From NCBI GenBank assembly GCA_963677655.1, contig OY782088.1: 64,000 nucleotides of DNA. One strand, given 5' to 3'. Below the pieces are notes generated by a model. That model saw only the letters and a list, made by a program, of their open reading frames with translations, did not search any database and was not told the DNA's origin. Of this stretch, positions 34,120-42,801 are shown piece by piece. The DNA comes from Saccharicrinis sp963677655. GTDB lineage: Bacteria > Bacteroidota > Bacteroidia > Bacteroidales > Marinilabiliaceae. Position 1 is the stretch's first letter. Each line of letters starts with the position of its first letter. A program made the position numbers and the translations under genes.

Positions 34120-34905
34120 TCATGATAGCTTTTCATATGCAAACCAGTACAAAGTACCTACAAAAAATGCTCCTCCAACAATATTTCCAAGTGTTGCAGG
34201 GATTAGGTTGTCGATAACAAAAGAAGTCCATGTTATATCTGCACCTTCAAAAATTGCAAGCGGAATGAAAAACATATTGGCAATGGAGTGTTCAAAACCT
34301 AAAGCAACAAAAGTCATAACTGGCCACCAGATTCCTATGATTTTACCACTGGTATGTTGGGCTGACATACCCATCCAAAGGGCTAAACATACTAACCAGT
34401 TTGCTCCAATTCCTTTTAAAAATGTTTTGTAAAAGGGATTAGAAGTTTTTGCTTCTGCAATACTATAAATTGTTTTAGTCCATGGTTCAGTACCAACAAC
34501 TTCTGTTAAATGAGTTAAAAAGTAAGCAACAAAGATAGCTCCAATGAAATTTCCAAAATAAACTAAACTCCAGTTGCGTATAGGAGCCGTCCATTTTTGT
34601 TTTTTACTTAACACATTTGGCATAAAATAGGCGTTATTGCCTGTAAAAAGTTCAGCTCCAGCCATTACTACCATCATAAGACCAACAGGGAAGGCTGCCC
34701 CAAAAACGAATTTTGTAATTCCAGGATTTTTTGCAGTAATTTCAGGCATACCTCCAGCTAATAAAATTGAAAGTAGTCCTCCAAAAGAAATATAAGCACC
34801 AGCCATAAATGCTAAAGTCAATATTTTTTTTGCGGAATATTTGTCTTTTTGCATTGCAGATTGACCTGCAATATTGAGTATCTCTGGTGGGGTATTTAAG
34901 CTCAT
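34120..34905 (-). CDS. focA: Formate/nitrite transporter (FocA type)
   Basis: A 261-residue membrane channel of the FNT family with six helices. It has the two half-helix motifs MAGAELFTGNN and VALGFEHSIANMFFIP; the latter has the conserved pore His. Linkage to pflA and pflB indicates export or import of formate made by pyruvate formate-lyase. It is last in the pflB-pflA-focA order; in E. coli focA is first. Confidence 0.92.
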   Translation of the reverse strand: MSLNTPPEILNIAGQSAMQKDKYSAKKILTLAFMAGAYISFGGLLSILLAGGMPEITAKNPGITKFVFGAAFPVGLMMVVMAGAELFTGNNAYFMPNVLSKKQKWTAPIRNWSLVYFGNFIGAIFVAYFLTHLTEVVGTEPWTKTIYSIAEAKTSNPFYKTFLKGIGANWLVCLALWMGMSAQHTSGKIIGIWWPVMTFVALGFEHSIANMFFIPLAIFEGADITWTSFVIDNLIPATLGNIVGGAFFVGTLYWFAYEKLS

Positions 34906-34993
34906 TATAAATAGTTATTAATTGTTAGTTATTAGTAAATTTTGTAGTTATATGCACTCTTGGAGTGTGAAATTAATTTGCTTACCGAGTAGG

Positions 34994-35734
34994 CTAATTA
35001 ATTTTTACTTCTTTAAAATATGGTGAAAGGATTTCTTTTACTTTTTTAAGTTGTTCTGGTGTATTTTCAACTGCATCATTTAGCATGTATTCTTCTCCCA
35101 GCGCCTCCCATTTATGGATGCCAAGTTTATGATATGGTTGAATTTCTATTTTTTCAAGACACTTGTAGTTTTTAAAAGTCTCTCCCAATTTCTTCAACTC
35201 TTTAGGATCGTCTGTGTGTCCTGGAATCAATACATATCTTAGCCAAAAAGGTTTGCCAGATTCTTCCCTGTGATTGATAATCTTCATGTTGTTCGATAAT
35301 TGGGTAGAACCTGTAAGCTTATTATAGCCTTCTTCGTTAGTATGTTTGATATCTACCATTATTAAATCAGCATAATCATCCAGAAGTAATTTTACAGTAT
35401 CACTGAAAATAGTGCCGTTTGTATCAATGTTTGTATGAATTCCTTCTTGTTTTAGTTTACTAAAGAATGGAATCAATGCTTTATTTTGCAATAATGGTTC
35501 TCCTCCCGAGACTGTAACTCCTCCTAACTTCCCAAAGTAAGGCTTCATATTTACAGCTCTTTTTACCAATTCATCAATATCATATAAACTCCCTCCGTGT
35601 AATGAAATAGTATCCGGATTGTGACAGTATAAGCATTTTAAGTTGCATCCTTGTAAAAATACAACCATTCTTATACCTGGACCATCGTGAGTTCCAAAAG
35701 ATTCAATGGAATGTACTTTAAGTTTTTCAGACAT
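34994..35734 (-). CDS. pflA: Pyruvate formate-lyase activating enzyme
   Basis: A 246-residue radical-SAM enzyme that places the glycyl radical on PflB under anaerobic conditions. The cluster motif CNLKCLYC (C30, C34, C37) is complete, and GGVTVSGGEPLLQ binds SAM. No extra ferredoxin insert, so it is the short PflA type. It follows pflB after a 158-base gap that holds a strong hairpin. Confidence 0.96.
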   Translation of the reverse strand: MSEKLKVHSIESFGTHDGPGIRMVVFLQGCNLKCLYCHNPDTISLHGGSLYDIDELVKRAVNMKPYFGKLGGVTVSGGEPLLQNKALIPFFSKLKQEGIHTNIDTNGTIFSDTVKLLLDDYADLIMVDIKHTNEEGYNKLTGSTQLSNNMKIINHREESGKPFWLRYVLIPGHTDDPKELKKLGETFKNYKCLEKIEIQPYHKLGIHKWEALGEEYMLNDAVENTPEQLKKVKEILSPYFKEVKIN

Positions 35735-35754
35735 TTGGATGTGAGATAATATAC

Positions 35755-35789
35755 AAAAACAAAAGTAGAGAATTCTACTTTTGTTTTTT
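35755..35789 (-). terminator. Hairpin between pflB and pflA (terminator or RNA processing signal)
   Basis: AAAAACAAAAGTAGA (35755-35769) pairs perfectly, 15 of 15, with TCTACTTTTGTTTTT (35774-35788) across the loop GAAT. On the minus strand the stem ends in a broken T-run. It probably lowers read-through from pflB into pflA, giving more enzyme than activase. Confidence 0.65.
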
Positions 35790-35892
35790 ATTAAAATATC
35801 ATTGAGATTATTAGAATAAAGAAGAAGTGTAAAGAATAAAGATCATGTAAATAGTCTCTTATCTCATGTCTTTAATCTAATAATCACTAGTT

Positions 35893-38121
35893 TTACATTG
35901 ACTCATGGAAAGATCTGGACAATACTTCCTGTTGTTGTTCTCTACTCAAACGAATAAAGTTTACAGCGTATCCAGAAACCCTGATTGTTAATTGAGGATA
36001 TTCTTCCGGGTGTTCCATGGCGTCTTCAAGAACTTCACGATTCAGAACGTTCACATTTAAGTGTTGTGCGTTCTTCATGAAATATCCATCCAATGCACCT
36101 ACCAGGTTGCTAACTCTTTCTTCTTCATTTGCCCCTAATGATTTAGGAACAATAGAGAAAGTATTTGAAATTCCATCCTGTGAATCTTTGTAGTCAATTT
36201 TAGCTACAGAGTTTAAAGATGCGATTGCTCCGTGAGTATCACGCCCGTGCATTGGATTTGCACCAGGTGCAAAAGGAATTCCTTTTGCTCTACCATCTGG
36301 TGTAGCACCTGTTTTTTTACCGTAAACAACGTTTGAAGTAATGGTTAATACTGATAACGTTGGATTCGCATTTTTATATACTTGAAGACCATTTAGTTCA
36401 TTGCTAAAGTGGTTAACCAAGCTACGAGCAATTAAATCAACACGGTCATCATCATTTCCGTATTTTGGGAAATCTCCTTCAATTTCAAAATCAACAGTTA
36501 ATCCATCCTCATTTCGGATAGGTTTAACTTTAGCATGTTTGATGGCAGAAAGAGAATCAGCAACAATTGATAAACCAGCAATACCATATGCAAGATTGAT
36601 TCTTGGATTAGTGTCAATCAATGCCATCTGACCTTTTTCGTAATAATATTTATCGTGCATGTAGTGAATGATGTTCATCGATTCATTGTAAACACGAGCT
36701 ACTTCTTTCATTGCAATTTTAAAGTTCTCCATTACCTTATCGTAATCAAGATACTTATCATTGGCCATTGAAGGAATTCCTTCTACCATTTGTGTTCCTG
36801 TGTTTTCACAACGTCCAGCATTTAAGGCAAGAAGTAGCGTTTTGGCAAGGTTTGTACGTGCTCCAAAAAACTGTATGTGCTTACCTAATTCCTGGAATGA
36901 AACGCAGCAAGCAATACCGTAATCATCACTGTCTCTATGACAACGCATTAAGTCATCATTTTCGTATTGAATAGATGATGTATCAATAGATACCTTAGCA
37001 CAATATTCTTTAAAACCTTGTGGTAAGTTATTACTCCAAAGAATAGTAATGTTTGGTTCAGGAGATGGTCCCAGGTTGTAAAGTGTATTTAAGAAGCGGA
37101 ATGAAGTTTTAGTTACTTTACTTCTTCCATCAACCAACATACCACCAATTGATTCTGTTACCCAAGTTGGGTCACCTGCAAAAATTTGTTCGTAGGCTTC
37201 CATACGCAGGTGACGTACCATACGAAGTTTCATAACAAATTGATCGATGTACTCCTGAGCTTCTTGCTCAGTAATGATCCCAGCTTGTAAATCTCTTTCA
37301 ATAAAAATATCAAGGAATGAAGAAACACTACCTAATGACATTGCAGCTCCATCCTGCTCTTTTACAGCAGCAAGGTATGCCATATATGTCCATTGTACAG
37401 CCTCTTTACCATTTTGGGCAGGGCGTGCTAAATCTAAATCATAAGCATTACCCATATCAATCATTTGATATAAAGCTTTGATTTGTTCTGCTACCTCCTC
37501 ACGTAAGCGAATGGTAGCGTCGGTCATTGGCCCTGTAATATTTTTTAAATCTTCTTTTTTAGTGTCAATTAACTTATCGATACCATATAATGCCACACGA
37601 CGGTAATCTCCAATGATTCTTCCACGTGCATAGTTATCAGGTAAGCCAGTTAAAAATCCAAGAGAACGGAATTTTCTGATTTCTTCTGTATAAGCATCAA
37701 AAACCCCATCGTTGTGCGTTTTAGTATATTTTCCAAAAGCTTCAGTAACCGTGTCTGATGGCTTTAAACCATGTTCTGAAAGTGCTTTCTGAACAACTTT
37801 AAATCCACCGTAAGGTTTCATTGCTCTTTTTAATAACTCATCTGTTTGTAAGCCAACAATAGTTTCGTTTTCTTTATCGATGTACCCTGCTGCAAAAGAA
37901 TTGATAGTAGAGACTATATTTGTATCTACGCTCCTTAAGCCATTATTAGCTCTTTCCTCTTTTAGTGCTTCAAGACAAGCATCCCAAAGTTTTTTAGTCT
38001 TATCTGATGCTCCTGCTAAAAAACTATAATCTCCAGTATATGGAGTAATGTTTTTTCTGACAAAGTCTCTTACGTCAATGGCATTGTTCCAATTACCATC
38101 TACAAATTCTTTAATTTCCAT
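35893..38121 (-). CDS. pflB: Pyruvate formate-lyase (formate C-acetyltransferase)
   Basis: A 742-residue glycyl-radical enzyme cleaving pyruvate with CoA to acetyl-CoA and formate. The adjacent catalytic cysteines are C405-C406 in YGIACCVS, and the radical glycine is near G717 in IRVSGYAVNFIRLS. Length is close to that of E. coli PflB. Its presence indicates mixed-acid fermentation. It is the first gene of pflB-pflA-focA, with its own -7 box (38148-38155) and two palindromes further upstream. Confidence 0.97.
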   Translation of the reverse strand: MEIKEFVDGNWNNAIDVRDFVRKNITPYTGDYSFLAGASDKTKKLWDACLEALKEERANNGLRSVDTNIVSTINSFAAGYIDKENETIVGLQTDELLKRAMKPYGGFKVVQKALSEHGLKPSDTVTEAFGKYTKTHNDGVFDAYTEEIRKFRSLGFLTGLPDNYARGRIIGDYRRVALYGIDKLIDTKKEDLKNITGPMTDATIRLREEVAEQIKALYQMIDMGNAYDLDLARPAQNGKEAVQWTYMAYLAAVKEQDGAAMSLGSVSSFLDIFIERDLQAGIITEQEAQEYIDQFVMKLRMVRHLRMEAYEQIFAGDPTWVTESIGGMLVDGRSKVTKTSFRFLNTLYNLGPSPEPNITILWSNNLPQGFKEYCAKVSIDTSSIQYENDDLMRCHRDSDDYGIACCVSFQELGKHIQFFGARTNLAKTLLLALNAGRCENTGTQMVEGIPSMANDKYLDYDKVMENFKIAMKEVARVYNESMNIIHYMHDKYYYEKGQMALIDTNPRINLAYGIAGLSIVADSLSAIKHAKVKPIRNEDGLTVDFEIEGDFPKYGNDDDRVDLIARSLVNHFSNELNGLQVYKNANPTLSVLTITSNVVYGKKTGATPDGRAKGIPFAPGANPMHGRDTHGAIASLNSVAKIDYKDSQDGISNTFSIVPKSLGANEEERVSNLVGALDGYFMKNAQHLNVNVLNREVLEDAMEHPEEYPQLTIRVSGYAVNFIRLSREQQQEVLSRSFHESM

Positions 38122-38147
38122 AGTATAGTAGATTTTACTTTTTTGCG

Positions 38148-38155
38148 CAAAAGTA
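38148..38155 (-). promoter_or_regulatory. -7 promoter box for pflB
   Basis: The minus strand reads TACTTTTG, an exact TAnnTTTG match. Transcription should start near 38141, a leader of about 20 bases. Confidence 0.6.
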
Positions 38156-38218
38156 TTGCTAATAGTTTAAATTTAAAAATTGCTAAGTGCTATAAATGTG
38201 GAAGTTAACAAAAAGAGT

Positions 38219-38276
38219 ATGTTATAAAACATGTGTATCTATCTGCAGTTCAGGTATAATACATGTTGTATAACAT
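38219..38276 (-). promoter_or_regulatory. Two FNR-like palindromes upstream of pflB
   Basis: ATGTTATAAAACAT (38219-38232) and ATGTTGTATAACAT (38263-38276) share the form ATGTT-N4-AACAT. Their centres are 44 bases apart, close to four helical turns. The first centre lies about 83 bases upstream of the predicted pflB start. The 5-4-5 layout is like the FNR site (TTGAT-N4-ATCAA), so a Crp/FNR-family regulator of anaerobic genes is the likely binder. They could also serve the divergent neighbour. Confidence 0.6.
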
Positions 38277-38311
38277 AAGTGAAAACTAATTGTTAAAAAA
38301 ATATAAACGGT

Positions 38312-38740
38312 TCAGTTTAATAGGTTTTTGGTGATATGCGTCAGCTTATTAATGAATTCAGCTTGTTTTAACTCGCTTTCATATTCTTCAATAAAAGTTT
38401 TAACTAATATCTTTAGTTCTTTTAAATCCATCGCATCCAAGAGCAATTTCAGAGAGGTTCCAGAGATAGGTATATGAATTTTGCGAATAAAATTATTATC
38501 GTTGTTATGTTTTAGTATGTATTCAAAATCAATATTATTTAAATACTTTTCAAAATCTTTTAATGTATCAAGTTTTGAAAAGTCAATGCCTACCTGATTA
38601 AACTCAAAGTGAAATTTACTGCACTTGTTACATGTAAAAATATGCCCATGATATGTTTTGATGTCTACTTCAATCATAAGACCTTGTTTTAAATTCTTTG
38701 AATTAAAACAATATTGTTTATGTTTTTGTTTTATGTTCAT
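38312..38740 (-). CDS. Hypothetical protein with CxxC motif
   Basis: A 142-residue cytoplasmic protein without signal or membrane segments. It has one CNKC pair (about 37-40) within a short beta-rich stretch (GHIFTCNKCSKFHFEFNQVG), and a helical C-terminal half (LKELKILVKTFIEEYESELK). The pattern of a CxxC followed by a phenylalanine-rich strand recalls small Bacteroidota proteins of unknown function, possibly the DUF6686 group; this is a weak match by memory. A TAnnTTTG box lies at 38772-38779. It is next to pflB and may share its palindromes. Confidence 0.65.
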   Translation of the reverse strand: MNIKQKHKQYCFNSKNLKQGLMIEVDIKTYHGHIFTCNKCSKFHFEFNQVGIDFSKLDTLKDFEKYLNNIDFEYILKHNNDNNFIRKIHIPISGTSLKLLLDAMDLKELKILVKTFIEEYESELKQAEFINKLTHITKNLLN

Positions 38741-38771
38741 GGTGTTTTATTTAGATTAATTCTAATGAATG

Positions 38772-38779
38772 CAAATTTA
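38772..38779 (-). promoter_or_regulatory. -7 promoter box for the CxxC protein
   Basis: The minus strand reads TAAATTTG, an exact TAnnTTTG match, giving a leader of about 25 bases. Confidence 0.5.
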
Positions 38780-38971
38780 TGAAGAGAGTTTTAGGTGTTC
38801 AATACCTAATTGTGGTGATTTTTATTTTAAGAATTGGAAAAATGTCCAGTTGACCATTGATTTTTGGACTTACACAGTGTATATTTTAATTATACATATG
38901 AAGTGAGGCTAATTTTAGCAAAAAATATATACTTCGCGAGATGGTTTATGTGAGGTTTTTAAAGTATTGAT

Positions 38972-39805
38972 ATGAGAGTTCTGACTGGTAGGAGAAAAAG
39001 AGCGATAGAACTGTTAAAGAAAAATGCATTAATTGCATTATCTACTGATAGTATTTGGATATATACATTAATGAAATCAGGGACAACATATTCATTGTTG
39101 TTCTTAAGTAATTACCTTAATTTAATTTATGGTGATGGAAAGAGAGTTTCATATGATCAGATGCAAGAAAATTTCTTTTTTCATAGTTCTGAAAGAAGAT
39201 TAAAATCAAAGGACCTAGGAGTATTGATTGAAAATAGAAGAAAAATATCAAAAGATATACCTTCAATAATACATACACATGAAAAAATAGAACATGCCTT
39301 ATGGTTAAAAAATATCTCTTTGTATAGAAATCCTTTAGACTATATTGTTTCATATTATTTCTATTTTTTAAAAAAACGAGGTAAATCCATTAAACACCCA
39401 AGGAAAATTATAGAAGATAGGCTAACGAAATTTATTAAAGTGTATAATTTTCAAAAGGAATTAGAAATGCAATTTCCTGAAAGATCTTTAAGATTTTCGT
39501 ACGAGGAATTGATGGCAGATCCTTTTAAAATTTTTTCAGAAATGATTAAATTTTTGGAATTAGATTATAATGAAGACTTAATTAACCAATCAATGGAATT
39601 TTCTTCTAAAAAAAGTGTTCAGGAAATGGAGAAAGAAAGAGGGGGTGCTTTAGTTGTTCCAAAAGAAAAGAAGTTTTCTGGATCATTTATTAGAAGTGGA
39701 AAAGTAGGAGAGTGGAAAGAGTTTTTTAATGACACCGATATAAAAAAGGTAGAATCAATATTAAATGAGGGTAGTTTGAGTTTAAACCAATTTATTTTAG
39801 AATGA
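38972..39805 (+). CDS. Sulfotransferase-domain protein
   Basis: A 277-residue PAPS-dependent sulfotransferase. The 5'-phosphosulfate loop is MKSGTTY (34-40). The 3'-phosphate motif is in LYRNPLDYIVSYY, and near the C-terminus IRSGKVGEWKEFF matches the conserved GxxGxWK cofactor motif. It would transfer sulfate from PAPS to a hydroxyl or amine. Being convergent with two LicD genes and the 8-amino-Kdo locus, it may modify a surface glycan, but the acceptor is unknown. Codon use is strikingly A+T-rich (many ATA codons), which may hint at acquisition. Confidence 0.85.
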   Translation: MRVLTGRRKRAIELLKKNALIALSTDSIWIYTLMKSGTTYSLLFLSNYLNLIYGDGKRVSYDQMQENFFFHSSERRLKSKDLGVLIENRRKISKDIPSIIHTHEKIEHALWLKNISLYRNPLDYIVSYYFYFLKKRGKSIKHPRKIIEDRLTKFIKVYNFQKELEMQFPERSLRFSYEELMADPFKIFSEMIKFLELDYNEDLINQSMEFSSKKSVQEMEKERGGALVVPKEKKFSGSFIRSGKVGEWKEFFNDTDIKKVESILNEGSLSLNQFILE

Positions 39806-39848
39806 TAAGTATTTGGTGTATTGATTTTTAAGGTGGTGGTGTGATGGG

Positions 39849-40448
39849 TTAGGCACATATTGTTTTTTCGTCATTCTTACAATTCCATTCCTTTACAGGG
39901 ATTTTCCAATCTCCATATTTTGCAGTTAAATAATCTTTAAAGTTTAAAGGTGTTTTAAGTGTATAACCATTGTAATTAATCGTCGAGTACCCATTATAGT
40001 GAGACTTGCATACTCTGAGAATTTTGCCTTTTGCCTGCCAATAAGTGTGTTTGTTATCTGTTACTTTTACAAAAATATCTCCAATCATTGCTTTTCTATC
40101 AAACTTACGATCGAACAAATTCAAAAAAGTAAATGCAATTGGTTTAACTTTAAAAATTCTTGTTTGTCCTTCTTTTATGGCACCATATGATTTAGTGTAT
40201 TTTCTCTCACTTAATTTTAACCCTTTCATCCAAAAATAACGTTGTAATGATTTTAGTTTTTTGGCTTCAGAGATATCTATTGATAAATCTATATCATGAT
40301 CCCATGGTAACAAGTCTCCATCTCTAACTAACCCTAGAAGTGTACCACCCTCAAGGTGGTAGATTATATTGTTGTTGTCTAGTACGTTAGTGATTAGTAT
40401 TAGTAGTTTTTTCGCTTTGTCTAACTTTTTCCCTTTTAATTCTAGCAT
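39849..40448 (-). CDS. LicD-family phosphotransferase, copy 2
   Basis: A 199-residue member of the LicD nucleotidyltransferase-fold family. EGGTLLGLVRDGDLLPWDHD is the family core (GG, then the metal-binding DxD of WDHDIDLSID). LicD proteins attach phosphocholine or similar groups to sugars of lipopolysaccharide or teichoic acid. It is about 60 percent identical by eye to the gene upstream (40540-41136), including the ends (YLTAKYGDWKIPVKEWNCK). It is the last gene of the minus-strand surface-sugar cluster. No LicA/B/C choline genes are nearby, so the transferred group is uncertain. Confidence 0.88.
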   Translation of the reverse strand: MLELKGKKLDKAKKLLILITNVLDNNNIIYHLEGGTLLGLVRDGDLLPWDHDIDLSIDISEAKKLKSLQRYFWMKGLKLSERKYTKSYGAIKEGQTRIFKVKPIAFTFLNLFDRKFDRKAMIGDIFVKVTDNKHTYWQAKGKILRVCKSHYNGYSTINYNGYTLKTPLNFKDYLTAKYGDWKIPVKEWNCKNDEKTICA

Positions 40449-40539
40449 CCTGAAAACGTTATATAATATGGTAACGCAAAAAAATTATATTTGTTACATG
40501 AAACTCTTAAAACAAGCCAAATATTGTAATAGATGTTTC

Positions 40540-41136
40540 TTAAAAACATACCGTTTTTTCGTCATCTTTACAATTCCATTCCTTTACAGGAATAGACCAG
40601 TCTCCGAATTTTGCAGTCAAGTAGTCTTTGTAGTTTAATGGTACTTTTAGCTGTCGGCCATTATACTCAATAGTTTCATGTCCTCTATAATGTGATTGAC
40701 ATACTCTCAAAACTTTTTCTTTAGCCTGCCAATAAGTAAATTTATCATCGCTAACCTTTACGAAGATGTCGCAAATCATAGCTTTTTTACTGTAGTTTTT
40801 AATGAATAGCCTACTTATGGAAGATGTAATTGGTTTTACTTTAAAGATTCTGGGTTGACCTACTTTTATGGCGTTAAAAGATTTTTTTGAATATTTTACG
40901 CTTAATTTTAAACCTTTCTTCCAAAAAACTTTTCTAAGTGCTTTTAGCTTTTCTGCATTTGAAATATCTATTGATATGTCAATGTCATAATCCCAAGGTA
41001 ATAGGTCCCCATCTCTAACTAAACCTAGTAAAGTTCCTCCTTCTAAATGATATTCGATATTGTTTTCATCTAAAAGTGTTGTTATATAATAAAGTAATTC
41101 TCTTGCTTTAATTAATTTCTTTCCTACCAATTTCAT
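40540..41136 (-). CDS. LicD-family phosphotransferase, copy 1
   Basis: A 198-residue LicD protein with the same core (EGGTLLGLVRDGDLLPWDYD then IDISID) as its downstream paralogue, from which it is separated by 91 bases. The two differ mainly in the middle (residues about 85-125, around the region after RIFKVKPI), which may determine the acceptor. It lies 122 bases after the KdsC-like gene on the same strand. See the paralogue for function. Confidence 0.88.
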   Translation of the reverse strand: MKLVGKKLIKARELLYYITTLLDENNIEYHLEGGTLLGLVRDGDLLPWDYDIDISIDISNAEKLKALRKVFWKKGLKLSVKYSKKSFNAIKVGQPRIFKVKPITSSISRLFIKNYSKKAMICDIFVKVSDDKFTYWQAKEKVLRVCQSHYRGHETIEYNGRQLKVPLNYKDYLTAKFGDWSIPVKEWNCKDDEKTVCF

Positions 41137-41258
41137 CCCAATTAAGCTTTTGTGTTGTGGTAAATTTAAATGCAGTTTAATGTTTTATATGTGCCTGGGA
41201 ACCAATAATATCTATGTGTTACGAAGATAAGGGATTGATTAAAGAGTTTTTAGGAAGT

Positions 41259-41954
41259 TTACTCAACAGGCTCACAAAGCGTATTGATTAAGTTTCTTTC
41301 ATTTAAATATTTTGTATAACCGCCGGTAAACTCAATTCTGGTTTCAATAGCTTGAGGTAAATCACCAGTTAAACCAATGATTAATTCGCATATTTCACGA
41401 ACACCACCACTTCCACCAGTGTTTCCTGTTCTGTAGTCACAACTTTTTGTCTCTACCAAAAATTGATTAAACAGGGGATTGGCGTTTCTGTTAATTTGAA
41501 AACTGGCTCCGCATGAGCGGGCTAACTCTACATCCAGAATATCATCAAAAACAAAGGCAATTTCATCAGGTTGTAAACCGTTTTCTTTACAAATGCGGTC
41601 TAATGCTTTTACCTTAAATTTGCATCGATAAAATGTAGCATTCATGTGCTCACGTGTTGCTAAGAATTGAGCACTCTTGTTTTCTTCACCTGTAACAATA
41701 AAAGTAAATGGTAACTGACCATTGCGAAGCCAAAAGTCTAATTTAAGCATATTAACACCCATGGCATCAGGTTCTGCAAAACTACTTCCTTCATCTCCAA
41801 CTTTAGATCCGTTATTAAAAACTCCATCCCAATCAAAAATGACAGCTTTTATTTTCTTCAATTTATTTTGAAGTTCATCAGCTGGTGTAATAAATGTTCC
41901 TCCAATACTTTTAAAAGTATCTTCTATGTGTTTTATATTGTTATTTAAATTCAT
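41259..41954 (-). CDS. HAD-family phosphatase, KdsC-like (Kdo-8-phosphate phosphatase)
   Basis: A 231-residue HAD hydrolase of the cap-less KdsC type. Motif I is VIFDWDGVFNNG (nucleophile and general-acid Asp), motif II is FIVTGE, motif III has K in YRCKFKVKAL, and motif IV is AFVFDDILDVELA. The late GGSGGVREICELII matches the KdsC C-terminal pattern. An N-terminal extension of about 35 residues precedes the core. The gene is 13 bases after kdsB in the Kdo8N operon, so the substrate is most likely Kdo-8-phosphate. The alternative is another acyl-sugar phosphate. Confidence 0.8.
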   Translation of the reverse strand: MNLNNNIKHIEDTFKSIGGTFITPADELQNKLKKIKAVIFDWDGVFNNGSKVGDEGSSFAEPDAMGVNMLKLDFWLRNGQLPFTFIVTGEENKSAQFLATREHMNATFYRCKFKVKALDRICKENGLQPDEIAFVFDDILDVELARSCGASFQINRNANPLFNQFLVETKSCDYRTGNTGGSGGVREICELIIGLTGDLPQAIETRIEFTGGYTKYLNERNLINTLCEPVE

Positions 41955-41967
41955 GAAAAGTGTGTGT

Positions 41968-42726
41968 TTATTTCATGTTTTTGATATATTCATTTGCCTT
42001 TTCTAAATCCTCAGGTGTATCAATGCACATGGTTTCATCCATATCTGTTATTACGCAAGTTACAGGGATCCCATTTTCAATCCATCTTAATTGTTCTAAA
42101 GACTCTGCTTTTTCAAGTGAAGATGGTTCAAGTTGAACTATCTTATTTAGTGTGTCAATTCTGTATGCATAAATTCCCAAGTGACGATAGTAAGTATGGT
42201 GTTTTAACCATTCAGATTGTTCAACATTTCTTAAATATGGAATTGGTGAACGACTAAAGTATATAGCCTCGTTTTTAGGATTTAAAATGACTTTGGCTTC
42301 ACCTGGATTGAAAATATGATCAGGTTCTGTAGCTTCCTGAATCATAGTAGCAATTTGGGTTTCAGGATTATCAAAGCTCTTTTTTACATCTTCAAGTATG
42401 TCAGGATTAAAGAATGGTTCGTCTCCTTGAATGTTTATAATTACATCAGAATTTAATCCATATTTTTCTTTAATTTTCTCAGCTGCTTCTGCACACCTGT
42501 CTGTTCCACTTGTGTGGTCTTCTTTGGTCATAACAGCTTTCCCACCAAATGCTTCTACAGCATCCACAATCCTTTGGTCGTCAGTAGCAACAAATACATG
42601 ATCCAAACCTTTGGTGCAGTTTTCGTAAACCCATTGAACCATTGGTTTATCACCAATCAAGGCAAGTGGTTTTCCAGGTAAACGGGTTGAACTATAACGA
42701 CTAGGAATTATTCCAACGATATTCAT
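41968..42726 (-). CDS. kdsB: CMP-Kdo / CMP-8-amino-Kdo synthetase
   Basis: A 252-residue cytidylyltransferase. It has the N-terminal nucleotide loop GIIPSRYSSTRLPGKPLA, and VINIQGDEPFF, SRSPIPYLR and ESLEQLRWIENG motifs. It activates the sugar with CTP before transfer to lipid A. In Shewanella, the enzyme encoded beside kdnA and kdnB prefers 8-amino-Kdo; the same linkage here suggests the same preference. A long hairpin lies in the 75-base gap to kdnB. Confidence 0.93.
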   Translation of the reverse strand: MNIVGIIPSRYSSTRLPGKPLALIGDKPMVQWVYENCTKGLDHVFVATDDQRIVDAVEAFGGKAVMTKEDHTSGTDRCAEAAEKIKEKYGLNSDVIINIQGDEPFFNPDILEDVKKSFDNPETQIATMIQEATEPDHIFNPGEAKVILNPKNEAIYFSRSPIPYLRNVEQSEWLKHHTYYRHLGIYAYRIDTLNKIVQLEPSSLEKAESLEQLRWIENGIPVTCVITDMDETMCIDTPEDLEKANEYIKNMK

Positions 42727-42745
42727 ATTTTAGACTTTTAGATAA

Positions 42746-42791
42746 TAGACAAAAGATAAGAGATTGTTATTATCTCTTATCTATAAGTCTA
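42746..42791 (-). repeat. Long hairpin in the kdnB-kdsB gap
   Basis: AGATAAGAGAT (42754-42764) pairs perfectly with ATCTCTTATCT (42772-42782), extended by TAGAC/GTCTA outside. No clean T-run. Similar wording (TCTCTTATCT, AATGTCTTAT) recurs near 35855-35884 downstream of pflB, so it may belong to a dispersed repeat. Confidence 0.55.
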
Positions 42792-42801
42792 ATGTCTTAT
42801 A

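Noticed and set aside
34117..34128. CTATCATGATAG palindrome at the focA stop
   Set aside because: Only 12 bases, inside coding sequence end; probably chance.
34970..35004. Inverted repeat over the pflA stop codon (AAATTAATTTGC with GCTAATTAATTT)
   Set aside because: One mismatch, very A+T-rich and no T-run; too weak to call a terminator.
38972..41136. Sulfotransferase and LicD genes as a genomic island
   Set aside because: A+T-rich codon use is suggestive, but no integrase, tRNA or flanking repeat was found.
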